Assembly: GCA_022711715.1 (NCBI GenBank)
Contig: JAKLEC010000007.1
Coordinates: forward strand, 1 to 45,680
Origin: Acidobacteriota bacterium
GTDB taxonomy: Bacteria; Acidobacteriota; Aminicenantia; UBA2199
Direction: 5' to 3'
Length of the DNA stretch: 45,680 nucleotides
Shown here: piece by piece, positions 31,202 to 39,474 of the stretch
Position numbering within the stretch: the stretch's first letter is position 1
How the letters are laid out: each line of letters begins with the position of its first letter
Translations under genes and position numbers: made by a program
Notes under the pieces: generated by a model
The model's database searches: none
What the model was told of the DNA's origin: nothing
What the model saw: only the letters and a program-made list of their open reading frames with translations

Positions 31202-32086
31202 ATGGCGGGCAAGCGGATCGGCGTTCTCATCGCGGCGTGCCTTTTGGCGGCCGCGTGCGGCCGCGGCGGGGGAACAAGCGAGAGGTTGATTGACGTGGGC
31301 GGTCATCGCCTTTTCCTGCGCGACGCCGGGAAGGGCAGTCCGGTCGTGGTCATCGATGCCGGCATCGGCGACGGCGTCGACAAGGTACGGCCGCTGCAGG
31401 AGCGCCTGGCCAGGGAAACGCGGGTCATCGCCTATGACCGCGCCGGCTACGGGCGCAGCCAAGCCGGCCCGCTGCCGCGCGACGCCGGGCGCGAGGCCGG
31501 CGAGTTGAGGGCGTTGCTGGAACGGGGCGGCATCCCCGGCCCCTTCGTCGTGGTCGGCCACTCACTCGGGGGGCTGAATGCCCAGCTGTTCGCCGCCCGG
31601 TTTCCCGGCGACGTCGCCGGACTGGTCCTTCTCGACCCGCCGCCGCTGTCGTTCCTGCTCGGCCGGGAATATCAGGAGTTCGCGGCGCTGGCCGAGCGGA
31701 TGACCTCCGAGTGGCAGCGGGCCGCTGATGCTGCCCGGGGCGCCGGCGAACCCGAGATGAGGGCGAAGGCCGCTTTCCTCGCCGCCATCGCGTCGGAGCA
31801 CCGTGAGATGTTCGCCGCCTCGGCGCAGGCCGCCGCCGCGATTCCGGGCTTCGGCGACGTCCCGCTGACGGTCATGGCGGCCGGCAGGGCGAATCCCGCC
31901 TTCGGCCCGGCCGCCGGCGGCTACCAGCGTTACTGGATCGAGCAGAACCGCCTGCTGGCTGCGAAGTCCCCGCATGGGCGTTTCGTACTCGTCCCTGACT
32001 CCTCGCACTATCTCTATCTCGATGCGCCGGCCGCGGTCGAGCAGGCCGTTTTCTCCGTGGTGCGCCGTGCCCGGGAACGGCGGTGA
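31202..32086 (+). CDS. Lipoprotein alpha/beta hydrolase
   Basis: 294 aa from the ATG at 31202 (GGGAGGGG 3 bases upstream). Signal peptide with lipobox LLAAACGRG, so a lipid-anchored protein. Alpha/beta hydrolase fold: DAGIGDGVDKVRPLQERL at the oxyanion region, YDRAGYGRSQ, nucleophile elbow GHSLGG, and His in PDSSHYLYLD near the end. The GHSLGG Ser and C-terminal His are in the expected order; the acid residue is not certain. Distinct from the membrane-anchored hydrolase at 2.9 kb. Substrate unknown. Confidence 0.88.
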   Translation: MAGKRIGVLIAACLLAAACGRGGGTSERLIDVGGHRLFLRDAGKGSPVVVIDAGIGDGVDKVRPLQERLARETRVIAYDRAGYGRSQAGPLPRDAGREAGELRALLERGGIPGPFVVVGHSLGGLNAQLFAARFPGDVAGLVLLDPPPLSFLLGREYQEFAALAERMTSEWQRAADAARGAGEPEMRAKAAFLAAIASEHREMFAASAQAAAAIPGFGDVPLTVMAAGRANPAFGPAAGGYQRYWIEQNRLLAAKSPHGRFVLVPDSSHYLYLDAPAAVEQAVFSVVRRARERR

Positions 32087-32087
32087 G

Positions 32088-32116
32088 TTGAAGGCAAATC
32101 CCGGATCGAATAATAT
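32088..32116 (+). promoter_or_regulatory. Sigma70-like promoter of the 32154-33257 operon
   Basis: TTGAAG (32088-32093), 17-base spacer, TAATAT (32111-32116), 37 bases before the ATG at 32154. Confidence 0.65.
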
Positions 32117-32153
32117 GGGGATGAACGCCCCGTTCCCGGGGCGAGGAGGCGAC

Positions 32154-32381
32154 ATGAAGACCGTCCAGCAGGCAGCCGTGGCCTTCGCCATGGGCGTGTT
32201 CACCCTGATCGCGGTTTTCGTCAGCCACGCGGCGCTGGTCCACATCTATCGCGGCGCGGGCGATCTCAGCCCGGAGTGGCGGGTCCTGCGCCTCTGCTTT
32301 GCCCTGGTGGTGGCGTTCCAGTTCTTCATCCTGGCGACGCTGCTGAGGGTGATCCGCCGCGGCCCTACCCCCGGGGAATGA
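32154..32381 (+). CDS. Small two-span membrane protein
   Basis: 75 aa; GAGGAGG before the ATG. Two hydrophobic helices (AVAFAMGVFTLIAVFVSHAAL and CFALVVAFQFFILATLL) joined by a short loop with a TyrArg pair, and a basic C-terminus. First gene of a three-gene unit: its TGA stop overlaps the ATG of the next gene (ATGA at 32378), so translation is coupled. Function unknown. Confidence 0.75.
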   Translation: MKTVQQAAVAFAMGVFTLIAVFVSHAALVHIYRGAGDLSPEWRVLRLCFALVVAFQFFILATLLRVIRRGPTPGE

Positions 32382-32908
32382 AGCAGGTCATCGTCCTGGT
32401 CGGCCCGAAGGGGGCGGGCAAGACAACCATCGGTGAATTCCTGGCCGGCGAGCTGGGGATCCGCTTCCTGCGCGTCGAGCCTCTGTTCCTGGAGGCCCAT
32501 GTCCGGCTCGGCGCCTCCCATCCCGATCCCGACCGGCTGGGCTTCGAAGCGGTGCTGGCCAGCCTGGCCGCCGCCCTGCGCGAGTGCGACGTCGCCTGTC
32601 TGGAATCGACCGGCGCTTCGCCGCACTTCCCCTGGCTGCTGGCCGAGATGGGCCGGCTGGCGCGGGTGGCGCTCGTCCGCGTACTGGCCGACCCGGCGCA
32701 GTGCATTGCCCGCATCCGCGGCCGCGACGCCTCGGTCCATATCCCGGTCTCGCAGGACGACATCGCCCGCATCAACGCTCTCGCCTGCCGGAAAACCCTT
32801 CCCTGGGACGCGGTGATCGACAACCGCGGCCGCTTCGACGGCGCCCTCATCCGCCAGGCCGTGCAGGCGCTGATCGCGGAGGGCGAACCGGGCCATGGGC
32901 GCTGCTGA
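32378..32908 (+). CDS. P-loop nucleoside/shikimate-kinase-like protein
   Basis: 176 aa. Walker A GPKGAGKTT at 9-17; LVRVLADPAQCIARIRGRD resembles the lid region of shikimate or gluconate kinase-type enzymes; ends IRQAVQALIAEGE. The Asp in LRVEPLFLEAH may be the substrate-side acidic position. Belongs to the P-loop kinase group; the substrate is not assigned. Overlaps both neighbours: ATGA with the previous gene, and 14 bases with the next. Confidence 0.82.
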   Translation: MKQVIVLVGPKGAGKTTIGEFLAGELGIRFLRVEPLFLEAHVRLGASHPDPDRLGFEAVLASLAAALRECDVACLESTGASPHFPWLLAEMGRLARVALVRVLADPAQCIARIRGRDASVHIPVSQDDIARINALACRKTLPWDAVIDNRGRFDGALIRQAVQALIAEGEPGHGRC

Positions 32909-33257
32909 CCGGGGCAGGCTCCGCCGGGCGCTGGCGGCCCTGCACGCCGTTTTCCTGGGGCTGCTCGCCTGGATCGTCCTGGCCGGCAAAGGCGGTCCGG
33001 GCGTCCTCGCCTACGGCCTGCTCCTGCTGCTGGTCATCGTCGGGCTGCTGCAGCGGCGGCGGCTCCTGACCATCCTGCCCGCCGCGGCGCTGCTGCTGGC
33101 TGCCATATATTACCTGGCTGTCACCGCGGTGTTCGCCGCGACCACGCTGCCGGCGGCCGCCTTCCTCCCGCTCATGGCCGGCATGGTCCTGCTGCTCCTG
33201 TTGGAGGCGGCCACCATTTTGGTCGTCGTTTTCTTCCGCGCTGCCTTCGATTCCTGA
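32895..33257 (+). CDS. Small integral membrane protein
   Basis: 120 aa, starting inside the last 14 bases of the kinase gene. Hydrophobic segments at about 15-30, 37-52, 60-80 and 90-110 (MAGMVLLLLLEAATILVVVFF), so four spans. No family recognised. Co-transcription with the kinase is clear from the overlap. Confidence 0.7.
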   Translation: MGAADRGRLRRALAALHAVFLGLLAWIVLAGKGGPGVLAYGLLLLLVIVGLLQRRRLLTILPAAALLLAAIYYLAVTAVFAATTLPAAAFLPLMAGMVLLLLLEAATILVVVFFRAAFDS

Positions 33258-33263
33258 TATAAT
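33258..33263 (+). promoter_or_regulatory. TATAAT -10 box before the first racemase gene
   Basis: Perfect TATAAT, 26 bases before the ATG at 33290, beginning right after the previous stop. A -35 is weak (TTCCGC at 33234-33239, 18-base spacer). Confidence 0.5.
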
Positions 33264-33289
33264 GAAGGCCGGCGCGTAGGAGCAACGGC

Positions 33290-33982
33290 ATGAAAACGAT
33301 CGGCCTGCTGGGCGGCATCACGTGCGAATCCTCCCTGGTCTATTACCAGCTCATCAATGAGCTGGTCCGGGCGCGGCTGGGCGGGCACAACTCGGCCCGG
33401 AGCGTCATGGTGTCGGTCAACTTCGCCGACGTCCAGCCGCTCACCGAGCGCGGCGACTGGGCCGGCGTGCTGGCCGTCCTGCAGAAGGCGGCCAAAGGGA
33501 TCGAGGCCGCCGGCGCCGACCTGCTGGTGCTGTGCGCCAACACGGCCCATAAGCTCGCCGACGAGATCGGCCGCGGCGTCGCCATCCCCATCGTGCACAT
33601 CGTCGACGCCACCGCCGAGGAGATCCGCCGGACCGGGCTGCGCAAAGTCGGGCTGCTGGGGACGCGCTTCACCATGGAGGAGGAGTTCTTCAGCGGCCGC
33701 CTGCGCGAGCGGCACGGCATCGAGGCCCTCGTCCCCGGCCCGGAGGAGCGCCGGCTCGTCCACCGCATCATCATCGACGAGCTGGCGCTGGGCACGGTCG
33801 ATCCCCGCTCCGGGGAGGCGGTCTGGAGGATCATCGACAGCCTGGTGGCCCGCGGCGCCCAGGCGATCATCCTGGGCTGCACCGAGCTGCCGCTGCTGGT
33901 CCGGCAGGACCAGGGCGCGGTGCCGCTGTTCGACACCACCGCGATCCATGCCCGCGCCGCGGTCGACCTCGCCCTGCGCTGA
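33290..33982 (+). CDS. Aspartate/glutamate racemase family protein (copy 1)
   Basis: 230 aa; AGGAGCAACGGC before the ATG. Amino-acid racemase of the Asp/Glu type: N-terminal GLLGGITCESSLVYY, first catalytic cysteine Cys82 in LCANTAHK, GLLGTRFTMEEEF, and second cysteine in ILGCTELPLL near 195. Both cysteines needed for two-base catalysis are present. Cytoplasmic; makes or degrades D-amino acids, of unknown side chain. An ungapped paralogue of the same length lies at 34874-35566, with a short-chain dehydrogenase between. Confidence 0.92.
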   Translation: MKTIGLLGGITCESSLVYYQLINELVRARLGGHNSARSVMVSVNFADVQPLTERGDWAGVLAVLQKAAKGIEAAGADLLVLCANTAHKLADEIGRGVAIPIVHIVDATAEEIRRTGLRKVGLLGTRFTMEEEFFSGRLRERHGIEALVPGPEERRLVHRIIIDELALGTVDPRSGEAVWRIIDSLVARGAQAIILGCTELPLLVRQDQGAVPLFDTTAIHARAAVDLALR

Positions 33983-34015
33983 ACCGCGGGCGAAGACGGG
34001 GAGGAACCGACAGTC

Positions 34016-34843
34016 ATGGCCGACACGGGCCTGAAGGGCAGGGTGGCGCTGGTCACCGGCGGCAACCAGGGGATCGGGGCCGCCGTGGCGCGGGCGCTGG
34101 CCGCGGAAGGGGCGGCCGTCTTCATCACCTATCTGCGCCTGAGCGCCGACGATCCCGGCGTGCAGGCGGTAACCGCCCTGCCGGCTTATGCCGCGGCGCG
34201 GGGGCAGACGGCGGACGCCTTGGTGGCGGAGATACGGGATCGGGGCGGAAAGGCGGCCTCCTGGGAGGCCGACCTGGCCGATGCCGGCGTGATCCCGAGA
34301 TTGTTCGACCGGGCGGAGGCGGAACTGGGTCCGGTGGAGATGCTGGTCAACAACGCCGATTCCTGGGTGGGCGACACCTTCCTGCCGGGAACCAACGACC
34401 GTTACGGCCGCAGGCTGCCCATGGTGAGCGTTGAGAGCCTGGAGCACGGCTTCGCCGTCAATTCCCGGGCCGCGGCGCTGCTGATCGCCGAGTTCTCCCG
34501 CCGCCATGTGAAGCGCGGCGCCGCTTGGGGCAGGATCATCAGCCTGACGACGGGCGGCGCTCCCGGCTTTCCCCAGGAAGCCTCGTACGGCGCCAGCAAG
34601 AACGCCCTGGAGAGCTACACGATGGCGGCGGCCATGGAACTGGGGCGGCACGGCATCACGGCCAACGTGTTGTGCCCGCCGGCGACCGATACCGGCTGGC
34701 TTACGGCGGAACTGGCCAAGGCGATCGCCGAGGCAGGGCCGCTGTTCCATGTCGGCAGGCCCGAGGAGGTCGCCGAAGTGGTCGTTTTCCTTGCATCGCA
34801 TCAGGCGCGATTCATCACCGGCCAGAGGCTGGCCATGCGCTGA
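34016..34843 (+). CDS. Short-chain dehydrogenase/reductase
   Basis: 275 aa; GGAGGAA before the ATG. SDR fold: NAD(P)-binding TGGNQGIG at 15-22, NNAD in place of the usual NNAG near 112, catalytic Tyr and Lys in YGASKNA near 193-197. The catalytic Ser seems to be in ISLTTGG. An extended loop around 42-60 (LSADDPGVQAVTALPAYAA) makes it longer than most. Ends VFLASHQARFITGQRL, typical. Likely a 3-oxoacyl- or sugar/alcohol-type reductase. Lies between the two racemases and probably in their transcript. Confidence 0.92.
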   Translation: MADTGLKGRVALVTGGNQGIGAAVARALAAEGAAVFITYLRLSADDPGVQAVTALPAYAAARGQTADALVAEIRDRGGKAASWEADLADAGVIPRLFDRAEAELGPVEMLVNNADSWVGDTFLPGTNDRYGRRLPMVSVESLEHGFAVNSRAAALLIAEFSRRHVKRGAAWGRIISLTTGGAPGFPQEASYGASKNALESYTMAAAMELGRHGITANVLCPPATDTGWLTAELAKAIAEAGPLFHVGRPEEVAEVVVFLASHQARFITGQRLAMR

Positions 34844-34873
34844 GCGGGATCGGCAAAGCGAAGGGGGGAAGAC

Positions 34874-35566
34874 ATGAAAACTATCGGGCTGCTGGGCGGC
34901 ATGACCTGCGAGTCGTCGCTCGTCTATTACAGGATGATCAACGAGATGACGCGGAAGCGGCTGGGCGGGAGCCATTCGGCCAAGAGCGTCATGGTCTCGG
35001 TCGACTTCGGCGAGGTCGAGCCGCACATGGAGCGCGGCGAATGGGACCGCGTCCTGGGCACCATGCTCGACGCCTCGCGCGCCGTCGAGAAGGGCGGCGC
35101 CGACTTCCTGGTGCTGTGCACCAACACCATGCACCGCTTCGTCGCCGAGATCGACCGCGAGATCGCCATCCCCCTGCTGCACATCGTGGACGCCACGGCC
35201 GCCGCGGTCAAGAAGGCGGGGCTGAAGACGGTCGGCCTGCTGGGCACGCGCTTCACCATGGAGGAGGAGTTCTACAAGGGACGGCTGCGGGAGCGGCACG
35301 GCATCGCCGTACTGGTCCCGGAACAGGAGGAGCGTGAGCGGGTGCACAAGGTCATCATCGACGAACTGTCGCGGGGGATCACCAAGCGGGAGTCCCGGGA
35401 CGCATACTGGCGGGTGATCAACGGCCTGGCCCGGCGGGGGGCGGAGGGGATCATCCTGGGCTGCACCGAGATCCCCTTGCTGGTGAAGCCCGAGGCCGGC
35501 GCCATCCCCCTGTTCGACACCACCGCCATCCACGCCCAAGCGGCGGTCGACCTGGCCCTGGCCTGA
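34874..35566 (+). CDS. Aspartate/glutamate racemase family protein (copy 2)
   Basis: 230 aa; GGGGGAA before the ATG. Same architecture as copy 1: GLLGGMTCESSLVYY, first Cys in LCTNTMHR (position 82), second in ILGCTEIPLL. The two align without gaps over the entire length, with clearly more than half of residues identical. Differences concentrate at 45-75 and 135-175, which line the active-site entrance in this family. Duplication followed by divergence of substrate range is the simple reading. Confidence 0.92.
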   Translation: MKTIGLLGGMTCESSLVYYRMINEMTRKRLGGSHSAKSVMVSVDFGEVEPHMERGEWDRVLGTMLDASRAVEKGGADFLVLCTNTMHRFVAEIDREIAIPLLHIVDATAAAVKKAGLKTVGLLGTRFTMEEEFYKGRLRERHGIAVLVPEQEERERVHKVIIDELSRGITKRESRDAYWRVINGLARRGAEGIILGCTEIPLLVKPEAGAIPLFDTTAIHAQAAVDLALA

Positions 35567-35672
35567 GCGGCGTTCGTCGCGGGCTTGCCGGAATCGCGCC
35601 GGAGCCGGGCCGCGCTTCATTTTTCCGCGGCTGGCGAGTAAGATGGGGCCGCGATGCAGATGGAGGCTGGCC

Positions 35673-36374
35673 ATGAGAAACAAGGAGGAAACGGCGCTCT
35701 GCGCCGTATGCGGCAAGGCGTTCCCCCGCCGCGATCTCGTTCCGGGCTCCGCGGTCCGCGAGGCGGTCGCGCGCGAGATCGTGCGCGAGCACCCGGCCTG
35801 GTCGGCCGACGGCTACATCTGCCGCTCCGACCTGGCGCGCTACCGCTCGGCCTACGTCCATTCTCTCGTCGAGTCCGAGAAGGGGGAGATCACCCTCCTG
35901 GAGCAGGAGGTGCTCAACAGCATCCGCGACCATGAGCTCCTGTCCCGCAATGTCGATGACGAGTTCGAGCATCAGTGGACTTTGGGCGAGCGCCTGGCCG
36001 ACCGCCTGGCGGCCTTCGGCGGCAGCTGGACGTTCCTGATCTGCTTCGGGATCTTCGTGGTGCTGTGGATCGGCATGAATTCGCTGGTCCTTTTCCTGCG
36101 GCCGCCCGATCCCTATCCCTTCATCCTGCTCAACCTCTTCCTGTCATGCCTGGCGGCGATCCAGGCGCCGATCATCATGATGAGCCAGAACCGCCAGGAG
36201 ACCAAGGACCGGCTGCGCGCCCAGCACGACTACCAGGTGAACCTCAAGGCCGAACTGGAGATCCGCCAGCTCCACGACAAGATCGACCACCTCCTTTCCC
36301 ACCAGTGGGAGCGGCTGGCGCAGATCCAGGAGATCCAGCTCGACCTGCTGAACGAGATCGGCAAGAAGAAATAG
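35673..36374 (+). CDS. DUF1003 membrane protein with zinc-finger-like N-terminus
   Basis: 233 aa from the ATG at 35673 (TGGAGG 7 bases upstream); the frame also has an earlier in-frame ATG at 35643 without a site. CxxC at the start (CAVCGKAF). DUF1003 core at ~95-190: LADRLAAFGGSWTFLICFGIFVVLW, then NLFLSCLAAIQAPIIMMSQNRQ. Two membrane spans, followed by a long amphipathic helix (RAQHDYQVNLKAELEIRQLHDK) that may form a coiled coil. Function of DUF1003 unknown. Candidate promoter TTCATT-N17-TAAGAT at 35616-35644. Confidence 0.9.
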   Translation: MRNKEETALCAVCGKAFPRRDLVPGSAVREAVAREIVREHPAWSADGYICRSDLARYRSAYVHSLVESEKGEITLLEQEVLNSIRDHELLSRNVDDEFEHQWTLGERLADRLAAFGGSWTFLICFGIFVVLWIGMNSLVLFLRPPDPYPFILLNLFLSCLAAIQAPIIMMSQNRQETKDRLRAQHDYQVNLKAELEIRQLHDKIDHLLSHQWERLAQIQEIQLDLLNEIGKKK

Positions 36375-36419
36375 AACGAAAAATGGCCGGGGCACCCCGC
36401 CGCCGGCCGGGAGCTTGAC

Positions 36420-36812
36420 ATGCTGATCACCGGGTCGTTCGTCCTGCTGCTGCTGATCGGCTTGGCCGCCGGCGTGCTGTCCGGGATCTTCGGCATCGGC
36501 GGCGGAGTCATCATCGTGCCGGCGCTGGTCTACATCCTCCATTTCTCGATGCACAAGGCCACGGGCACCAGCCTCGCTGTGCTGCTGCCGCCCATCGGCC
36601 TGGCGGCGGTACTGGAGTACTACCGCCACGGCCACGTCGACATGCGGGCGGCGGTCGTCATCGCCCTGGCCGCCATCATTGGCGCCGGCATCGGGGCCGT
36701 TGTTGCCAACCGGCTCTCGGGGCCGGTGCTGCGCCTGCTTTTCGGCCTCTTCGTCACCGGCATGGGCGTCTACCTGATCTTCGGGGCGCTGCGCCGCCTC
36801 GGCTGGATCTAG
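36420..36812 (+). CDS. TauE/SafE-type permease, half-length
   Basis: 130 aa; GGGAG 5 bases before the ATG. Four hydrophobic spans with the family's signature GLAAGVLSGIFGIGGGVIIV near residue 16. TauE/SafE proteins are ~250 aa with two such repeats; this is one repeat only, as in the small single-repeat subgroup, and would need to dimerise. Anion (sulfite/sulfonate-type) export is the known role of the larger family members. Confidence 0.85.
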   Translation: MLITGSFVLLLLIGLAAGVLSGIFGIGGGVIIVPALVYILHFSMHKATGTSLAVLLPPIGLAAVLEYYRHGHVDMRAAVVIALAAIIGAGIGAVVANRLSGPVLRLLFGLFVTGMGVYLIFGALRRLGWI

Positions 36813-36895
36813 GCGGGAGCGGGTATTTTGGGGGGACTCCTCTCGTGAATTCGCGCAGAGTTTGACTTAATAGGCATGTGATCTGGTAGGACTAA

Positions 36896-37055
36896 AGCAC
36901 CAATTTCCAGGCACCAAATTCCAAACAAGCTCCGAATCCCAATGACCAAATGACCAAAACGAAAAAAGATACTTGAAATGGCTTTCGTTTGGGACATTGG
37001 AATTCGGAACTTGGAATTCATTTGGGATTTGGTGCTTGGAATTTCATTCCATTCC
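36896..37055. repeat. ~60-bp-arm inverted repeat with ATTCCAA/CACCAAA words
   Basis: Left arm 36896-36964 and right arm 36983-37055 are imperfect reverse complements over about 60 bases, with a ~20-base loop. Both arms are built from iterated words such as CACCAAATTCCAA and AATGACCAAA. It fills the gap between the TauE-like gene and the MFS/spermidine synthase gene; the rest of that 364-bp gap holds the promoter at 37142-37170. Confidence 0.8.
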
Positions 37056-37141
37056 TCGCACGACCGGCCTTATGCTCGTCCACGCCCACCCAAACCTGTG
37101 CGCGAATTGTCGTGTGGAACCACTTTCGGAAGGGCCGGCCG

Positions 37142-37170
37142 TTGGGATGCCCCGGCAGTTCATGTATAAT
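37142..37170 (+). promoter_or_regulatory. Promoter for a leaderless or near-leaderless mRNA
   Basis: TTGGGA (37142-37147), 17-base spacer, TATAAT (37165-37170). The ATG at 37177 is only 6 bases after the -10, which is where transcription would start, and there is no Shine-Dalgarno sequence. Both facts point to a leaderless message. Confidence 0.7.
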
Positions 37171-37176
37171 GCCGCC

Positions 37177-39405
37177 ATGCCCAAGCGCCGGCTGACATTC
37201 CTGTTTTCCCTCGCCCTGTTCACCGGCTCGCTGCTGGTGTTCTGGGTGCAGCCGATGCTGGCCAAGCGCGTCCTGCCGCTGCTGGGCGGGGCGCCGGCGG
37301 TCTGGACCACCGCCCAGGTCTTCTTCCAGCTGCTGCTGCTGGCCGGCTATCTCTATGCGCATGGCCTCAGCCGGCGCCTGGCGCCGCGCGGCCAGGCGGC
37401 CGTGCACCTGGCGCTGCTGGCGCTGGCCTGCGCCTGGCTGTGGCTGCCGCGGACCGATCCGGCGCCGCCGGCGACCACCGACCCCGTCTTCTGGCAGCTG
37501 GCCTTCCTGGCGCGCGCCATCGGCCTGCCTTTCCTCGCCCTGGCCGCCGGCGCGCCGCTGCTGCAGGACTGGTTCTCGCGCACGGGCCATCGCCGCGCCC
37601 GCGATCCCTTCTTCCTCTACGCCGCCTCCAACCTGGGCTCCATGGCCGGCCTGCTCGGCTACATCCTGGTGATCGAGCCGGCGCTGGGCCTCGAGGGCCA
37701 GCGCCGGGCATGGGCCGCCGGGTTCGGGCTGCTGGCGCTCCTGGCCGCTCTCTGCGCCCTGACGCTCCCGCCTGGCCGGACGCGGGCGCCGGCAGGTGGC
37801 GAGCCGCCCGAGGCGTCCTCGCCGGCGCCGACATTCCGCCGCCGCGCGCGCTGGGTCTTCCTCTCCTTCGTCCCCTCGTCGCTGATGCTCGGCGTGACCG
37901 CCTACCTGGCCACCGACATCGCCTCGATCCCGCTGCTGTGGACGGCGCCGCTGCTCCTGTACCTGCTGACGTTCGTCATCGCCTTCGGCCGCCGCGCCTC
38001 GGCCGCGCCCGGCGCCCCCGGGATCGCCGCCCGGGCGCTGCGCATGACCGTGCTGATTCTGCTGTTCGTCTGGCTGGCCGGTATCCGCGATCCGGTCTGG
38101 CTGGTGCTGCTGCTGGCGCTGGCCGGGTTCTTCGCCGTCGCCCTCGCCGTCCACCTGCGCCTGGCCGGAGACCGCCCGGGACGCGACCACCTTACCGGAT
38201 TCTATCTCTGGCTGGCCATGGGCGGGGCGCTGGGCGGGCTGTTCAATTCCCTGCTCGCCCCGCGGATCTTCTCCGGGGTGACCGAGTACCCGCTGGTGAT
38301 CCTGCTGTCGCTGCTGGCCGTTCCCCTGGATGCGTCCCGAAACGCACCCGGCAACAGCGGCCGCTGGCGGCGCGCGGCCGTGGACCTGGCCTTTGCCCTG
38401 GCCCTGTTCGCCCTGGCCCGGCTGCTGGCAACGGCGCTGCCGGCGGCGGTTCCTTTTCGCACCCGGGTGCTGCTGGCCGTGGCCCTGCCGCTGGTGCTGG
38501 CCTACCTGGCGTCGCAGCGGCCGCGGCGCTACGCCCTGGCCCTGGCCGCGGTCTGGCTCGCCGTCCTGCTGACGCCCGGCGACGAGGGGACGCTCCTCTT
38601 CCGCCGCCGCAACTTCTTCGGCACCCTGCGCGTCACCGCCGACGCCGGCGGCCTCTTCCACCGCTTCTACCACGGCACCACCCTGCACGGGCTGCAGTTC
38701 ACCACGCCGGGGCGGCGCGACGAGCCGCTGGCCTACTACCACCGCCTGGGGCCGTGCGGCGCGGTCATGGCCCGCCACGAGCAGGTCCCGGCGGGGAACC
38801 GGGTCGCCGTCGTCGGCCTGGGCATCGGCGCCACCCTGGCCTACGCCCGGCCCGATGAGGAGTGGACGGTCTACGAGATCGATCCCGAGGTGGTGCGCGT
38901 GGCCCGCGACGGCCCCTGGTTCAGCCACTGGCGCCGCTCGCCGGCGCGCAGCGTCCGGCCGGTGATCGGCGACGCCCGCCTCGGCCTGCAGCGCGCCGCC
39001 CCGGGCGGGTTCTCCCTGATCATCCTCGACGCCTTCTCCTCCGACTCGGTGCCGGTGCACCTGCTCACACGCGAGGCCATGCGCCTCTACCTGTCGCGCC
39101 TGGCCCCCGGCGGTCTCATCGCGGCCAACATCTCGTCGTGGAGCATGGACCTGGGCAAGGTGATGGCCGGCCTGGCCGCCGACGCCGGCCTGGCCTGCAT
39201 CAACTGGCGCGATGACCGCGCCCTGCCGCCCTCGCCGGCCACGCTGGGCAAGTACCCGTCCAGCTGGGTGGTGCTGGCGCGCCGTGCGGAAGACCTGGGC
39301 GGGCTGGCCTTCGACCCCCGCTGGAAACGCCTGCGGCCGCTGCCCGGCGTGCGCGTGTGGACCGACTCCCATTCCGACATCCTCGGCGTGCTCAACTGGC
39401 GCTGA
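37177..39405 (+). CDS. Fused MFS / spermidine-synthase-like protein
   Basis: 742 aa from the ATG at 37177. The frame is open from 36973, but that part crosses the repeat and promoter. N-terminal ~480 residues: about fourteen membrane spans of an MFS-type domain, starting FLFSLALFTGSLLVFWVQPM, the usual opening of this fusion family. C-terminal ~250 residues: spermidine-synthase-like Rossmann methyltransferase-type fold with VAVVGLGIGATLAYARPD and YEIDPEVVRVARD, DARLGLQRAAPGG, LIILDAFSSDSVPVHLLT. The fusion is common in Acidobacteriota and Proteobacteria; aminopropyl transfer has not been shown for most members. Confidence 0.92.
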   Translation: MPKRRLTFLFSLALFTGSLLVFWVQPMLAKRVLPLLGGAPAVWTTAQVFFQLLLLAGYLYAHGLSRRLAPRGQAAVHLALLALACAWLWLPRTDPAPPATTDPVFWQLAFLARAIGLPFLALAAGAPLLQDWFSRTGHRRARDPFFLYAASNLGSMAGLLGYILVIEPALGLEGQRRAWAAGFGLLALLAALCALTLPPGRTRAPAGGEPPEASSPAPTFRRRARWVFLSFVPSSLMLGVTAYLATDIASIPLLWTAPLLLYLLTFVIAFGRRASAAPGAPGIAARALRMTVLILLFVWLAGIRDPVWLVLLLALAGFFAVALAVHLRLAGDRPGRDHLTGFYLWLAMGGALGGLFNSLLAPRIFSGVTEYPLVILLSLLAVPLDASRNAPGNSGRWRRAAVDLAFALALFALARLLATALPAAVPFRTRVLLAVALPLVLAYLASQRPRRYALALAAVWLAVLLTPGDEGTLLFRRRNFFGTLRVTADAGGLFHRFYHGTTLHGLQFTTPGRRDEPLAYYHRLGPCGAVMARHEQVPAGNRVAVVGLGIGATLAYARPDEEWTVYEIDPEVVRVARDGPWFSHWRRSPARSVRPVIGDARLGLQRAAPGGFSLIILDAFSSDSVPVHLLTREAMRLYLSRLAPGGLIAANISSWSMDLGKVMAGLAADAGLACINWRDDRALPPSPATLGKYPSSWVVLARRAEDLGGLAFDPRWKRLRPLPGVRVWTDSHSDILGVLNWR

Positions 39406-39421
39406 CCTCCTTCCCAACTTG

Positions 39422-39450
39422 TGGCAAAAAAAGCGCGCTGCGCCTATAAT
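39422..39450 (+). promoter_or_regulatory. Sigma70-like promoter of the KamA-family gene
   Basis: TATAAT at 39445-39450 with TGGCAA (39422-39427) 17 bases before it, or TTGTGG (39419-39424) at 20. The start codon at 39475 follows 24 bases later. Confidence 0.6.
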
Positions 39451-39474
39451 GGACGCCTGCGGAACGGAGGGCCC

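Noticed and set aside
33110-35716. Minus-strand open frame of over 860 codons
   Set aside because: Antisense to both racemases and the SDR; it contains a near-duplicated pattern only because the racemases are paralogues.
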